DNA from: CAVRUD01 sp963849635
GTDB lineage: Bacteria > Chloroflexota > Chloroflexia > Thermomicrobiales > UBA6265
DNA: 64,000 nt
NCBI GenBank assembly: GCA_963849635.1
Contig: CAWKIA010000018.1
Coordinates: 744,001 to 808,000, forward strand
Direction of reading: 5' to 3'
The first letter of the stretch is position 1. Each line of letters begins with the position of its first letter. Below the pieces are notes generated by a model. The model did no database searches. It was not told the DNA's origin and saw only the letters and a program-made list of their open reading frames with translations. Positions 37,381-46,251 of the stretch are shown here, piece after piece. A program made the translations under genes and the position numbers.

Positions 37381-38041
37381 ATGGTCGCTCGTCCCAAGAG
37401 GTATCCGCCGGCCCGTCGTTCCACCAGAGATTGCCGAGCGGCTGCCGCCTGGTCAGTTTCTCACGCAGCGCTGGCCAGTTCTCCACTACGGCGATGTGCC
37501 GCCGTTCGACCCGGATCTGTGGGACTTTCGGGTCTACGGCATGGTGAAGCGATCGTTGCGCCTCTCGTGGGACACATTTTCCCAATTGCCGACGGTCGAG
37601 ATCACCGGGGACATGCATTGCGTAACCCGGTGGAGCAAGCTCGACAACCACTGGGGCGGGGTCCGCGCCCGGGATCTGCTTGAGCTGGCGGGATTGACTG
37701 ACGAAGCCGCGTTCGTGGTCTTCCAGTGCGAGCGCGGGTACACGGCAAATCTGCCGCTCGATGTGGTCATGGGTGACGATGTCATCTTCGCCACGACCCA
37801 CAACGGCGAGCCGCTCAGTCCAGAACACGGCTTCCCGGTGCGAGCGGTCGTTCCCGAAAAATACGCCTGGAAGAGCGCCAAGTGGCTGCGGGCGGTCGAG
37901 GTGCTGCCCGAGGACCGACTTGGCTTCTGGGAGAACTACGGCTACCACTCCAACGCGGACCCATTCAAAGAAGAGCGGTTCGCGGACGATCGCGAAGTTG
38001 GTGATCCGCGGCAAGTAGCTTCGCGCGGAACCACCCGCTGA
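37381..38041 (+). CDS. Sulfite-oxidase-like molybdopterin oxidoreductase, one frameshift near the start
   Basis: A compact (about 218 residues) member of the YuiH/sulfite-oxidase-like family that binds molybdopterin. The start at 37381 (MVARPKR) follows GGAGGCTCGG. A one-base break at 37395-37410 joins RGI/RPVVPPEIAERLPPGQF. The core has WDTFSQLPTVEITGDMHCVT, where Cys of HCVTRWSKLDN is the Mo ligand, then GVRARDLLELAG and FQCERGYTANLPL. The typical end YGYHSNADPFKEERF is present, with a 15-residue extension. Soluble, so probably cytoplasmic unless an export signal was missed. No partner cytochrome nearby. Confidence 0.85.
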
Positions 38042-38076
38042 AGCGCTCGTTGCATGAGTTGGCCCCTTCTCCTCGT

Positions 38077-38231
38077 CGCCCGGTGCTAAAGACCCCGGGC
38101 TAACCCAGATAACCCCCCTGAAGGGGGCTGGACCGTCGGGGCAATCGTCGGAACTCTCCGACGTTCGAGACGTGTAACAGCCGGCTTTAGCCGGGTTATC
38201 TGAGATAGCCTGTGGTCTTTAGCCCCAGACG
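38077..38231. repeat. MITE-like inverted-repeat element, copy 1
   Basis: Left arm CGCCCGGTGCTAAAGACC ... AGATAACCCCCCTGAAGGGG, right arm CAGCCGGCTTTAGCCGGG ... TGGTCTTTAGCCCCAGACG. Arms of about 54 bases are imperfectly complementary and contain secondary mini-hairpins; a 47-base spacer has no gene. It sits between the sulfite-oxidase-like and fumC genes, whose 3' ends face it. A larger relative is at 60531-60687. Confidence 0.8.
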
Positions 38232-38308
38232 AAGCCGCGGCGCGGCGCTCCGAGTTCGCCCGACCGAGAGCGCCGCGGGCACTGTTTCCAAAGACGGAGG
38301 AAGGCGGT

Positions 38309-39724
38309 CTATCCGCCGGAACCGCCACCTGTCGCCCCAGGAACCGTCTGACTAAATGGGTGCAGTGCGGCGTCGACCTGCTCTCGCGGCAGGCCCGATG
38401 TCTCGTAGGCGAGCTCGCGGACGGTGCGGCCGGTCGCGTGCGACGTCTTGGCGATCTTGGCGGCGGCATCGTAGCCGATATGCGGGTTGAGGGCCGTCGC
38501 CATCGCGATGCTGCCCTCGATGTATCCCTCGCATTTGGTCTGGTTCGCTTCGATCCCTTCGATACATTTGGTGCGGAAGACCGTCGAAACGTTCGCCAGG
38601 AGGCGAATGCTCTCCAGCAGGTTGCGGGCCATCATCGGTAGCATGACGTTGAGGTCAAGCTGGCCCCACTGTCCACCGATGGTGATGGCCGCGCAGTTGC
38701 CGGTCACCTGCGCACCGACCTGGATCACGGCCTCGCAGATGACAGGATTGACCTTGCCGGGCATGATCGAGCTGCCCGGTTGGATCGCGGGCAGGATCAG
38801 TTCGCCCAGACCGGCCTGCGGCCCGGAGCCCATCAGCCGGATGTCATTGGCGATCTTCATCAGGGAAGCGGCCAGCGTGGTCAGCGCGCCGGCGGCGAAG
38901 ACATAGGCATCGCGGGCGCCCTGGGCCTCGAAATGGTTGGCGGCCTCGCTGAACTCGGTGCCGGTGAGTGCGGTAAGGGCGGCCGCGACCCGGGAGCCAA
39001 ACTCGACATGGGTGTTCAAGCCGGTGCCGACGGCCGTACCACCGATGGCCAGCTCGCGCAATCCGGGCAGCGTGGCTGCGATGCGGTCGATGCCCAGTTC
39101 GATCTGGCGAGCGTATCCGGAAAACTCCTGGCCCAACCGGATCGGGACGGCATCCATGAGGTGCGTCCGGCCGATCTTGACGATCGAATCGAACTCGGCG
39201 GCCTTAGTCAGAAGAATCTCGTGCAGTCCACGGAGGGCCGGCAGCAAGTCCTCTTCGATGGCCAGAACGGCGGAGACGTGAAGCGCGGTCGGGATGACGT
39301 CGTTGGAGGACTGCCCCATGTTGACGTCATCGTTGGCGTGGACGGCGCGGCCGAGCGCCCGTGACGCGAGCGTGGCAATCACTTCGTTGGCGTTCATGTT
39401 GGACGACGTACCGGAGCCGGTTTGGAAGACGTCGATCGGGAACTCGGCATCGTAGGTTCCGGCGGCCACGGCAGCGGCGGCGGCTTCGACCGCGTCCGCT
39501 GTCTCCGAACTAAGGAGACCCAGATCCCGGTTCACCTGAGCCGCGGCCTGCTTGACCAGCCCGATGGCGCGGATCAGGCGGGCCGGTAAGGGCTCGCCCG
39601 AGATAGGGAAATTTTCCACGGCCCGCTGCGTCTGGGCCGCATAGAGCGCGGTCTTGGGGAGACGCATTTCGCCCATGGTGTCCCGTTCGATCCGGACATC
39701 CGCGTCGTCGATCGTGGTCGTCAC
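38309..39724 (-). CDS. fumC: Class II fumarate hydratase
   Basis: Fumarase C interconverts fumarate and malate in the TCA cycle. The 471-residue protein has the superfamily signature GSSIMPGKVNPVICEAVIQV, substrate-site segments QTGSGTSSNMNANEVIA and NDDVNMGQSSNDVIPTALH, and IGRTHLMDAVPIRLGQEF. The N-terminal IERDTMGEMRLPKTALYAAQ is the fumarase (not aspartase) pattern. The C-terminus has a short Gly/Ser-rich tail (GATGGGSGG). No frame breaks. Confidence 0.95.
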   Translation of the reverse strand: MTTTIDDADVRIERDTMGEMRLPKTALYAAQTQRAVENFPISGEPLPARLIRAIGLVKQAAAQVNRDLGLLSSETADAVEAAAAAVAAGTYDAEFPIDVFQTGSGTSSNMNANEVIATLASRALGRAVHANDDVNMGQSSNDVIPTALHVSAVLAIEEDLLPALRGLHEILLTKAAEFDSIVKIGRTHLMDAVPIRLGQEFSGYARQIELGIDRIAATLPGLRELAIGGTAVGTGLNTHVEFGSRVAAALTALTGTEFSEAANHFEAQGARDAYVFAAGALTTLAASLMKIANDIRLMGSGPQAGLGELILPAIQPGSSIMPGKVNPVICEAVIQVGAQVTGNCAAITIGGQWGQLDLNVMLPMMARNLLESIRLLANVSTVFRTKCIEGIEANQTKCEGYIEGSIAMATALNPHIGYDAAAKIAKTSHATGRTVRELAYETSGLPREQVDAALHPFSQTVPGATGGGSGG

Positions 39725-39810
39725 CGGTTATGTACTCCTCATTGCAACGTTTGTCGCTGCTGGATGACGCTTATCGCGAGTGCCTCGAAGTGCCTATCCT
39801 GGCTGTCCGG

Positions 39811-40855
39811 CTAAACCCTTGGCGGCTCCGTCGGGCGGGATGGAGGCGCGGGACGGAGACCGATAAAAAGCCCGGCGCGCTGCTGGGCGGTCCGGAAGAA
39901 CCACGGCGCGGCCAGAGACACGTAGATGCGACTGCCAAGCCCGTCGATTAACGGCTGGGGAACAGACGTATCGCCACCGAACGCGCCAGCGAGCGCCCCG
40001 GCGATGGCGCCGACGGTATCGGCGGCCCCGCCCGCGTTCGCGGCGGCGAATACAGCGTCGGCAAAAGACTCGGTCCGGCTGGCCGCCAGGAATCCGGCGA
40101 TCACGCTCTCCGTGGCCGCCAGTCCGGTGCCAACGGCGGCCAGGGACTCCGCCAAGGTCTGCTCCAAGCGCATGGCCGCCGCCGAGCGCATGGCCTCTGC
40201 CATCTCGCCGTTCCCCAGGAAGTCCGCCGTCTCGTTCAACCAGTGTTCGGGGGCCACCGATCGAGCGGCGATCATGACACCGAACGCGACCGCCGTGGTC
40301 GCGGCGATGACCGCGGGGGCTCCGTGGGTGAGCCGAGTAACGGCCTCAGCGTCTCTCCGCAGGGCATCCCCGTCGAAGCGCCCGACAGCATGCAGCAGCC
40401 CGATCGGAACGCCACGGGCGGCAACATCTCCGGTAGACGGTCCGTCATCCGTCAGCGGAACGATGAAGTCGAGCGTCGAGTCCGCCCGCTCCAGGGCCGC
40501 GCGGGTATCAGGATGCAGCCAGTGAGCCGAATCGCCGTTGGCGAGATAGAGCAAGCGAGAGCCGATCGAGTCGATCGTGTCCGCGGTGAGCTTGCCCCCG
40601 TTGGTGGTTAGAGCTTCAACGATCGCCAGCGCGAACTCGGTCTCGTCGGTGATCTCCCCGGCTGCACACCTCGGTGCCGTCCGGCAGGACTCGCAGATGG
40701 TAGCCGTCGATCGGACCGAGACGCTCCGCAATGCGGGCAGCGTCCCAGCCCGCCACCGGCATTCCGAGCGCATCACCGATGGCCATGCCGAGAAGGCCGC
40801 CAAGAAAGCGATCCTCACCGGCGCTATTCGTCAGGTCCAGATTCGTCGAGGCCAT
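39811..40855 (-). CDS. ADP-ribosylglycohydrolase-family protein, one frameshift
   Basis: A 347-residue member of the DraG/ARH family, which removes ADP-ribose from proteins. N-terminus: DRFLGGLLGMAIGDALGMPV. The first frame ends after LPDGTEV; dropping one T near 40666 continues as AAGEITDETEFALAIVEALT, where TDETE matches the metal-binding G-x-x-(T/S)-D-(D/E)-T motif. The C-terminal metal site is AANAGGAADTVGAIAGALAG (family consensus GGDTDT/AG). Likely cytoplasmic. The break is a single-base excess and may be a sequence error. Confidence 0.88.
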
Positions 40856-40883
40856 GTCGCACCTACCATCGTCGAATGCCGCA

Positions 40884-42617
40884 TTATGTCGATGAAAGTG
40901 TCATGGATGCGCGGACGGTTCCTGCCCGAGGAGTGCCGGCGGTCACCGTGATCTCGCCGCCACCAGGCGCACGCACAAGCCATTCCACCCGTTTGCGGGC
41001 GTCATTGTCGTAGGCGGGGAAGACGCTGAACGCCTCGAACTGACTGGCACGGCCGTCGAGGTGGCCGAGCTCTTCCTCCTCCTTGCCTATGACGCGCTCC
41101 ATGCCGTCACCAAGATCGAGAGTGACTTTGACAGGTTTGCACCGGGAGGTGGCCTTGTACGCCTCGCTGCCGTTAGTGGGCAGGAAACCGGTGTTCTCGA
41201 TCAGGACATGGACTTTATAGAGATCGGCGCCGAGCGATTCCGCCTCGGCCTCCAGGATCTCGATTCGGGGCGCGGCGCCCATCGCCCGGATCGTGAAGCC
41301 GGCGTTCTTGCGGCACTCCTCTTCCAGCAACGGACCGGGCGGGTTCTGGAAGGTGAATTTGAACTCCCAGCCGCCGATCTCAACCTCGCCAAGCTGCGGG
41401 TGCTCAAAGGGAGTCCAACGTTTGAATCCCGCCCCATCGAGCTGCTGATCGAGGACCTTCAGCATGGCCAGGTCGTCGTCTTCGGTCCGCTCTTCGAACC
41501 ATTTGATAAAGTCGTTGACCTCCAAACCGGCCTGGAAGGGCAGACTCCACAGCTCGGTAGCGAACGAGAACAGGCCGAGCTGCTCGTACGTCCAGTCGGT
41601 GAGCGAGCCCATGATCGGGATCTTCTTGTCGTAAGCAAAATCCTGGAAGATCGACACGCACCGGTAACCGGTCTCTTCGGTGCCCAGCTCGCCCAGCGCC
41701 TTGAATATGCGCACATCCGGCTTAGGCAGGTCGTCGTCGTTGCGGAGAGAGGAGGGCCGCAGGATCACACCGGAGAAGGTGTGGTAGTGCTGCGAGCCGT
41801 GGATGTTTGGGTGGGCAATCAGGAAATCGGCGAGTGCGCGGGTTTCCGGCTCGGAGAGAGGATATGCCCCTGCGCCGCTCTGTTTCCACTCTGGGCCCCA
41901 TTGCACCGGGAAGTTACGGTTGTTGTCGAGACCCCACAGGGGCGGCGCGACCCTGACGGAGCCGCCATCGAAGTTTTTGATCGTCCCTTCGGGGTAAACG
42001 AAATAGTAGTCGGCACCCGTCTCGTCAGGGCCGCGCTTGATCAGGAGGCGATCATCCTTGGCCGAAACCTTCCACGGGCCATTCGGGCTCTTGACTCGCA
42101 TCTGGGTGATCCAGCCGTCGCCGTCCAGATCCTCGCGCTGGACGCCGTCTTTCGGCTCCAACTCGGGCCAGGGGCGCATTGACGAGCGCATCTGGTTGGG
42201 GGACGAGAGGTAGACCTCGGCTCCGTCGACGCCGATCCTGGGGACGACGTACAGGGTTGTCTGGTCGAGCAGGCGGGTGATGCGCTCATCGGTGCCGTAC
42301 CCGGTGAGGAGCTGGTGAATGGTGAAAAGCGCGACAGCGGAGCCGGTCACCTCGCCGGCATGGATATTGGCGTCGACGAAGTAGGCGGGCTTTTCGTCGT
42401 GCGGACCAGTTTCCTTGTTGGTGAGAATCACCACCCAAATGTCACGGCCTTCGAAAGTAGAGCCGATAGACTCGACAGTGACAAGTGACGGATGTGCCGA
42501 CTCCCAGTTGCGAAGCAGTTCGGTGAGCTCGGCGTAGCGGTAATAGCGATCTGGTCGGAACTCGGCCGACTGGGCGACGTAGCGTTCCGGACCGCTTGCA
42601 GCGGGGACATTCGCCAT
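40884..42617 (-). CDS. M14-family zinc carboxypeptidase
   Basis: A 577-residue metallopeptidase. Zinc ligands: H and E in DANIHAGEVTGSAVAL and the later His in HGSQHYHTFSG; the catalytic Glu is in FSFATELWSLP. DNNRNFPVQW and SLRNDDDLP fit the substrate pocket. The middle insert contains a DLDGDGWITQM segment that looks calcium-binding. The C-terminus (from about residue 440) is a beta-rich domain. No signal peptide is seen, so despite the family's usual secretion this one appears cytoplasmic, or its leader is unconventional. It releases C-terminal residues from peptides. Uninterrupted frame. Confidence 0.9.
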   Translation of the reverse strand: MANVPAASGPERYVAQSAEFRPDRYYRYAELTELLRNWESAHPSLVTVESIGSTFEGRDIWVVILTNKETGPHDEKPAYFVDANIHAGEVTGSAVALFTIHQLLTGYGTDERITRLLDQTTLYVVPRIGVDGAEVYLSSPNQMRSSMRPWPELEPKDGVQREDLDGDGWITQMRVKSPNGPWKVSAKDDRLLIKRGPDETGADYYFVYPEGTIKNFDGGSVRVAPPLWGLDNNRNFPVQWGPEWKQSGAGAYPLSEPETRALADFLIAHPNIHGSQHYHTFSGVILRPSSLRNDDDLPKPDVRIFKALGELGTEETGYRCVSIFQDFAYDKKIPIMGSLTDWTYEQLGLFSFATELWSLPFQAGLEVNDFIKWFEERTEDDDLAMLKVLDQQLDGAGFKRWTPFEHPQLGEVEIGGWEFKFTFQNPPGPLLEEECRKNAGFTIRAMGAAPRIEILEAEAESLGADLYKVHVLIENTGFLPTNGSEAYKATSRCKPVKVTLDLGDGMERVIGKEEEELGHLDGRASQFEAFSVFPAYDNDARKRVEWLVRAPGGGEITVTAGTPRAGTVRASMTLSST

Positions 42618-43038
42618 GGAGATGAGCTCGCATTTCCCTGTAAACGACCGCGATCAGGCATGGATATGGGCCGGATGGTCGTCGATGATCCGGATTCCAG
42701 CCGGCACTCTACCAAAGACAGCACGTACGGCAAGTCGGCAAGTCGGCAAGTCGGCGAGGGCGGCACAACCAGGTCTGTGGGAGGTAGAGCAGGCAACACA
42801 AAGGTCTTTATGACGGTGGGGTAAGGTCAGTGAACATTCGGTGGTGAGAATGACTATCCCCGCTATCCACAACGAATTCGCAGGCATTCACACGAAGTTC
42901 GACGGGCAAAACGCTTGCGACACCGCCATTTCGGTGCTACGCTGGCACATCGGCGCTGGACATCCCGGTATTGGGCAGGTGTGGCGTCGAACGACGGTCG
43001 TTTGGTACCAGTCTGGATCCAAGAACGGAGAACTCGGC
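42618..43038. other. Intergenic region upstream of the cold-shock gene
   Basis: About 420 bases. A tandem repeat of the 8-mer CGGCAAGT occurs three times at about 42728-42755. An in-frame extension of the cold-shock gene reaches 42841 but does not look coding. The region may hold the long untranslated leader common upstream of cold-shock genes; that is inference. Confidence 0.45.
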
Positions 43039-43596
43039 GTGGCGACAGGTACGGTTAAGTGGTTCGACCCTGAAAAGGGTTTCGGTTTTATCGCGCAGGA
43101 TGACGGCGGAGCAGATCTCTTCGTTCACCGATCGGCAGTCGGCTTCGCCGGTCTCAATGATGGTGACAAGGTCGAGTACGAAATCGGTTACGGCCCTAAG
43201 GGTGAGAACGCAACCGATGTCACAGTGACCGAGGCTAGCAACAACCCGCCGCGGCCGCGGCGAGATGCAGGCGGATTCGGTGGCGGCGGTGGTGGCGGTG
43301 GCGGCAGCCGGGGCTTCGGCGCTGGTGTCGACGTCGAGAGCCTCCCGATCGCGACCGGCACGGTCAAGCGCTACGATCCTGAGAAGGGCTTCGGCTTTAT
43401 CGCTCAGGATGCGGGCGGCGACGATGTCTTCGTGCACCGCTCCGCGGTCGGCTACGAAGGTCTCAACCCGGGTGATCGCGTGGAGTTCCGCCTCGGCATG
43501 GGCCCCAAGGGCGCCCGCGCGGAGCAGGTGAAGATCACCGAGCGCGGCGCCTCTGACGACTACGGCTACGCCTCCTCGGGTTCGACTAGCTGGTAG
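43039..43596 (+). CDS. Tandem cold-shock-domain protein
   Basis: Two complete cold-shock domains in one 185-residue chain. Domain one (residues about 3-66): ATGTVKWFDPEKGFGFIAQD with RNP1 KGFGFI and RNP2 LFVHRS. A Gly-rich linker GGFGGGGGGGGGSRGFG follows. Domain two (about 103-166): ATGTVKRYDPEKGFGFIAQD and VFVHRS. Both keep the aromatic nucleic-acid contacts, so both probably bind single-stranded RNA or DNA. GTG start 43039 after GGAGAA. Most bacterial Csp proteins have one domain, so this is a duplication. Confidence 0.93.
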   Translation: MATGTVKWFDPEKGFGFIAQDDGGADLFVHRSAVGFAGLNDGDKVEYEIGYGPKGENATDVTVTEASNNPPRPRRDAGGFGGGGGGGGGSRGFGAGVDVESLPIATGTVKRYDPEKGFGFIAQDAGGDDVFVHRSAVGYEGLNPGDRVEFRLGMGPKGARAEQVKITERGASDDYGYASSGSTSW

Positions 43597-43741
43597 GGTA
43601 AGCCGACCAGCTCGATCGACCGATCTGCTGGGATCGACACAATTCGCGACAGATTCAGCGGCGCCGGAGGACTACCTCCGGCGCTGCTGGCGTTTTCCCA
43701 ATATCTACCTCCCACGTGGGATCACGAACCCGGATCAGGCA

Positions 43742-43770
43742 TCGCCCCGGGTCTTTAGCCCCGGGCGACG
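43742..43770. repeat. Short copy of the dispersed palindromic repeat
   Basis: ATCGCCCCGGGTCTTTAGCC followed by CCGGGCGAC, a hairpin with the CTAAAGAC core in reverse orientation relative to 26462-26490. It lies in the 323-base gap between the cold-shock gene and the zinc-binding protein gene; no gene is seen in the rest of that gap. Confidence 0.65.
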
Positions 43771-43865
43771 CTATGAGGGCGTCCCATGATTCCCATGGTG
43801 TGCACCCATAGCAATAGGGGCAAACGCGCATCCGCACACAGAAGCCCTTGCGTCAGCCCGCCTAT

Positions 43866-43880
43866 TGAGATAATGTCTCA
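43866..43880 (+). promoter_or_regulatory. Possible metalloregulator operator upstream of the zinc-binding protein
   Basis: TGAGATAATGTCTCA is a perfect 5-5-5 dyad (TGAGA and TCTCA around TAATG) 40 bases upstream of the GTG start of the zinc-type binding protein. Zur-, Fur- and DtxR-family sites are AT-rich dyads of similar size at this distance; none of their consensus sequences is matched closely. Confidence 0.4.
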
Positions 43881-43919
43881 CTCAACAGGTGAAGGGCCAT
43901 TTTGGGAAAGGATTGAACC

Positions 43920-44882
43920 GTGCGATTTCGGGGCTTGGGACTGGCACTGACCGCGCTGATGATGATGATGGGACTGGTCGTGCCGAGCGCCACACCAGTT
44001 CGGGCGCAATCAACCGAGCCACTCAGCGTGATTGCAACGTTCAGTATCCTCGGCGACATCGTCTCCCGGGTAGGGGGCGATAAGGTGAGCGTCAGCGTAC
44101 TCATCCCGAGCGGTGCGGATGCCCATGTCTTCGAGCCGACTCCGGAGGACGCCGGCAAGCTCGAAACCGCGGCGGTCGTCTTCGAGAACGGACTTGGCTT
44201 CGAGCCGTGGCTCGACGAGCTGTACGAGGCGTCCGCGTCACAGGCCGCCCGGATCGTGGTAACCGAGGGCGTCACACCGCGCGGATTCACCGACGGGGAA
44301 TCCGACCCCGATGAGGAGCACGAGGACGGCGAGGAACACGGCGAGTTCGACCCACACGTCTGGCACGATGTCCAGAACGTCATCCTCGAGGTCGATGCGA
44401 TCCGCGCGGCTCTAGGCGCCGCCGATCCGGCCAACGCTGGCATCTACGACGCCAACGCCGCCTCATACACCACCGAACTTCAGCAGCTAGACGAATACAT
44501 CGTCGCCCAGGTGGCGACCCTTCCTGAGGACCGGCGACGTCTCGTGACATCGCACGATACCTTCGGATACTTCGCCGATCGCTACGGATTCGAGATAGTC
44601 GGAACGGCGCTGGGCTCAATCTCGACAGAGGGCGGCGATCCGTCGGCACGGGATATCAACGACCTGATCGACGAGATCGAGGACGCGGGGGTCCCGGCGA
44701 TCTTTGCCGAGAACGTTTCTAACACCGACCTGATGGAGACCATTGCCGATGAAGCCGGGGTGACGCTGGCCCCGTCACTCTACACCGACGCCCTGGGTGA
44801 GCCAGGCAGTCCCGGCGCGACGTACCTGAGCATGATCCGGTACAACGTCGATACGATTGTGCAAGCCTTGGGCGCGACCTAA
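43920..44882 (+). CDS. znuA: Zinc/manganese ABC transporter substrate-binding protein
   Basis: A 320-residue cluster A-I periplasmic-type binding protein. Sec signal peptide MRFRGLGLALTALMMMMGLV, then IATFSILGDIVSRVGGDKVS. The first metal His is in GADAHVFEPTPEDAGKL. An acidic, His-rich loop (DPDEEHEDGEEHGEFDPHVW) and HDVQNVILEV carry further His. SHDTFGYFADRYGFEIVG and IFAENVSNTDLMETIADEAG complete the site. The His-rich loop favours Zn over Mn. GTG 43920 has AAAGGA upstream. The matching ATPase and permease are not adjacent, so it is an orphan in this window. Zur-type control is plausible. Confidence 0.85.
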   Translation: MRFRGLGLALTALMMMMGLVVPSATPVRAQSTEPLSVIATFSILGDIVSRVGGDKVSVSVLIPSGADAHVFEPTPEDAGKLETAAVVFENGLGFEPWLDELYEASASQAARIVVTEGVTPRGFTDGESDPDEEHEDGEEHGEFDPHVWHDVQNVILEVDAIRAALGAADPANAGIYDANAASYTTELQQLDEYIVAQVATLPEDRRRLVTSHDTFGYFADRYGFEIVGTALGSISTEGGDPSARDINDLIDEIEDAGVPAIFAENVSNTDLMETIADEAGVTLAPSLYTDALGEPGSPGATYLSMIRYNVDTIVQALGAT

Positions 44883-45115
44883 TACATTCTTCCTATGATT
44901 CAGGCGGCACATCGGACACCGCGTCATGGTCGCCACGGCTCGGGTCTCCTGGAAGAATTTCGGAAGGTCCTGATCGTAGCTTAGGCGTGTCAACAGCGGA
45001 CATGTTCACCGTCGCGAGCGATCGCACGAACATCAAGCGCCTTTCGGACGAAAACGTCTAGCTACGACCGCTCCCCTGATTGGGCGGCGGCAGATCCCTC
45101 CAGGAGGAGATGACC

Positions 45116-45583
45116 GTGGAAACACTCATGTCGCGTGTCGAAACATTGCGTCGCGGGCTGGCCTTGATCTCCGGCTACGCGATTATTGCCGGTGTGCTGA
45201 GCATCGTGCTCTCGGTCTCGGCAATGGCGGATGGTGAGGCGTACGGATTCACCCGCGCCGCGATTGGCCTCGTCGGGATAGCGGCCGGCCTGCTCGTACT
45301 CTCTGGCAAGGAGATCGGTATTGATGGCTGGCGAGCACTCGTCCTCTGGTCTGCCCTGCAGGTGCCGATCTATGCCGACACCAAAGACGGCAATCTCTTT
45401 CGCCAACTCTTCGACTTGCCGGCGGCATTCACCTCGTCGACGACGATCAACGGCGTGGTGACGGAGTACAGCCAGCTCGGCTTCAATCTGGTCGGCGTCG
45501 CCCTCTTGATTGTGGTCTTCCGGCTGCGGGATCGCTGGAACATCAGCCAGCGCGCCCGGGCGAGGGGCCTCGCCATGGCGTAG
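45116..45583 (+). CDS. Four-helix membrane protein of unknown function
   Basis: A 155-residue integral membrane protein. Hydrophobic segments: GLALISGYAIIAGVLSIVLS, AAIGLVGIAAGLLVLSG, ALVLWSALQVPIY and LGFNLVGVALLIVVFRL. A polar loop FDLPAAFTSSTTINGVVTEY separates the last two. The AGGAGGAG ribosome site abuts ATG 45110 and is ideally spaced from GTG 45116, so I prefer the latter. No family recognised. The downstream binding protein gene is not near; the gene appears solitary. Confidence 0.65.
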   Translation: METLMSRVETLRRGLALISGYAIIAGVLSIVLSVSAMADGEAYGFTRAAIGLVGIAAGLLVLSGKEIGIDGWRALVLWSALQVPIYADTKDGNLFRQLFDLPAAFTSSTTINGVVTEYSQLGFNLVGVALLIVVFRLRDRWNISQRARARGLAMA

Positions 45584-46251
45584 ACCAACTCCGCAACCTG
45601 GCATCACCCAGCGAGCGCGTGCGGACCGCCCTCGAAGGTAAGAGACGCAGATCGGCGGCGCCGGAGCAATCCCGCGCCGCCTCTCGTCTGTCGCGGACCC
45701 GCTTGGACTGGCCGCTTGTTTCGGATGACTGTGTTTAGAGTGACAAGAAGTAGGTCGCCCTACCCGGTGCGAACCCATCCCCTCTAACCGTCGTCCCCAC
45801 TCTAACCGTCGTCCCCACGCCCGATTCACTCTCACGCACGAGGGAACTGGGAACAGGCGGATCCCCTCACCATGAGCATGAGTCCCCCTCCTGGACAAGA
45901 CCTCACCCTCCCGGACCTTCGCCTGCCCACTTGAGTTGGACAAGGCAGGGGTCCAGAGGTACGGCGTTGCCGTGCATCAGGGCGGAGACGGGAAGAGGGT
46001 AGGCAAGGATCGGTCATGCGGACCGGGGCGGGGCACGGCCAACGTTTGCGTCGCCACCTGTCCGGTATCTGGTCGGTCGCGGAGACCTGTGTCTGCTGCT
46101 GGTTGCCGAAGCCGTCGCACGCGACGCAGCCGCCCTGGTTCTACCGGAATGGGGCGAACGCGCCGTCCGTTTCGGAAAAGGAGCAGTCGACGGCGAGGAA
46201 GACGGTACGATATCCTCATCGTCACGCCTATCGACTACACCGAACCGGTCT
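45584..46251. other. Long intergenic region with an 18-bp direct repeat
   Basis: 668 bases. CTCTAACCGTCGTCCCCA occurs twice in tandem at 45782-45799 and 45800-45817. An open frame at about 45936-46301 (plus) is rich in Arg and Gly and has no family-like pattern. I see no RNA gene or promoter I can support. Confidence 0.5.

Noticed and set aside
42728..42755. CGGCAAGT tandem repeat considered as a CRISPR or attachment site
   Set aside because: The unit is 8 bases without spacers; a simple tandem repeat only.
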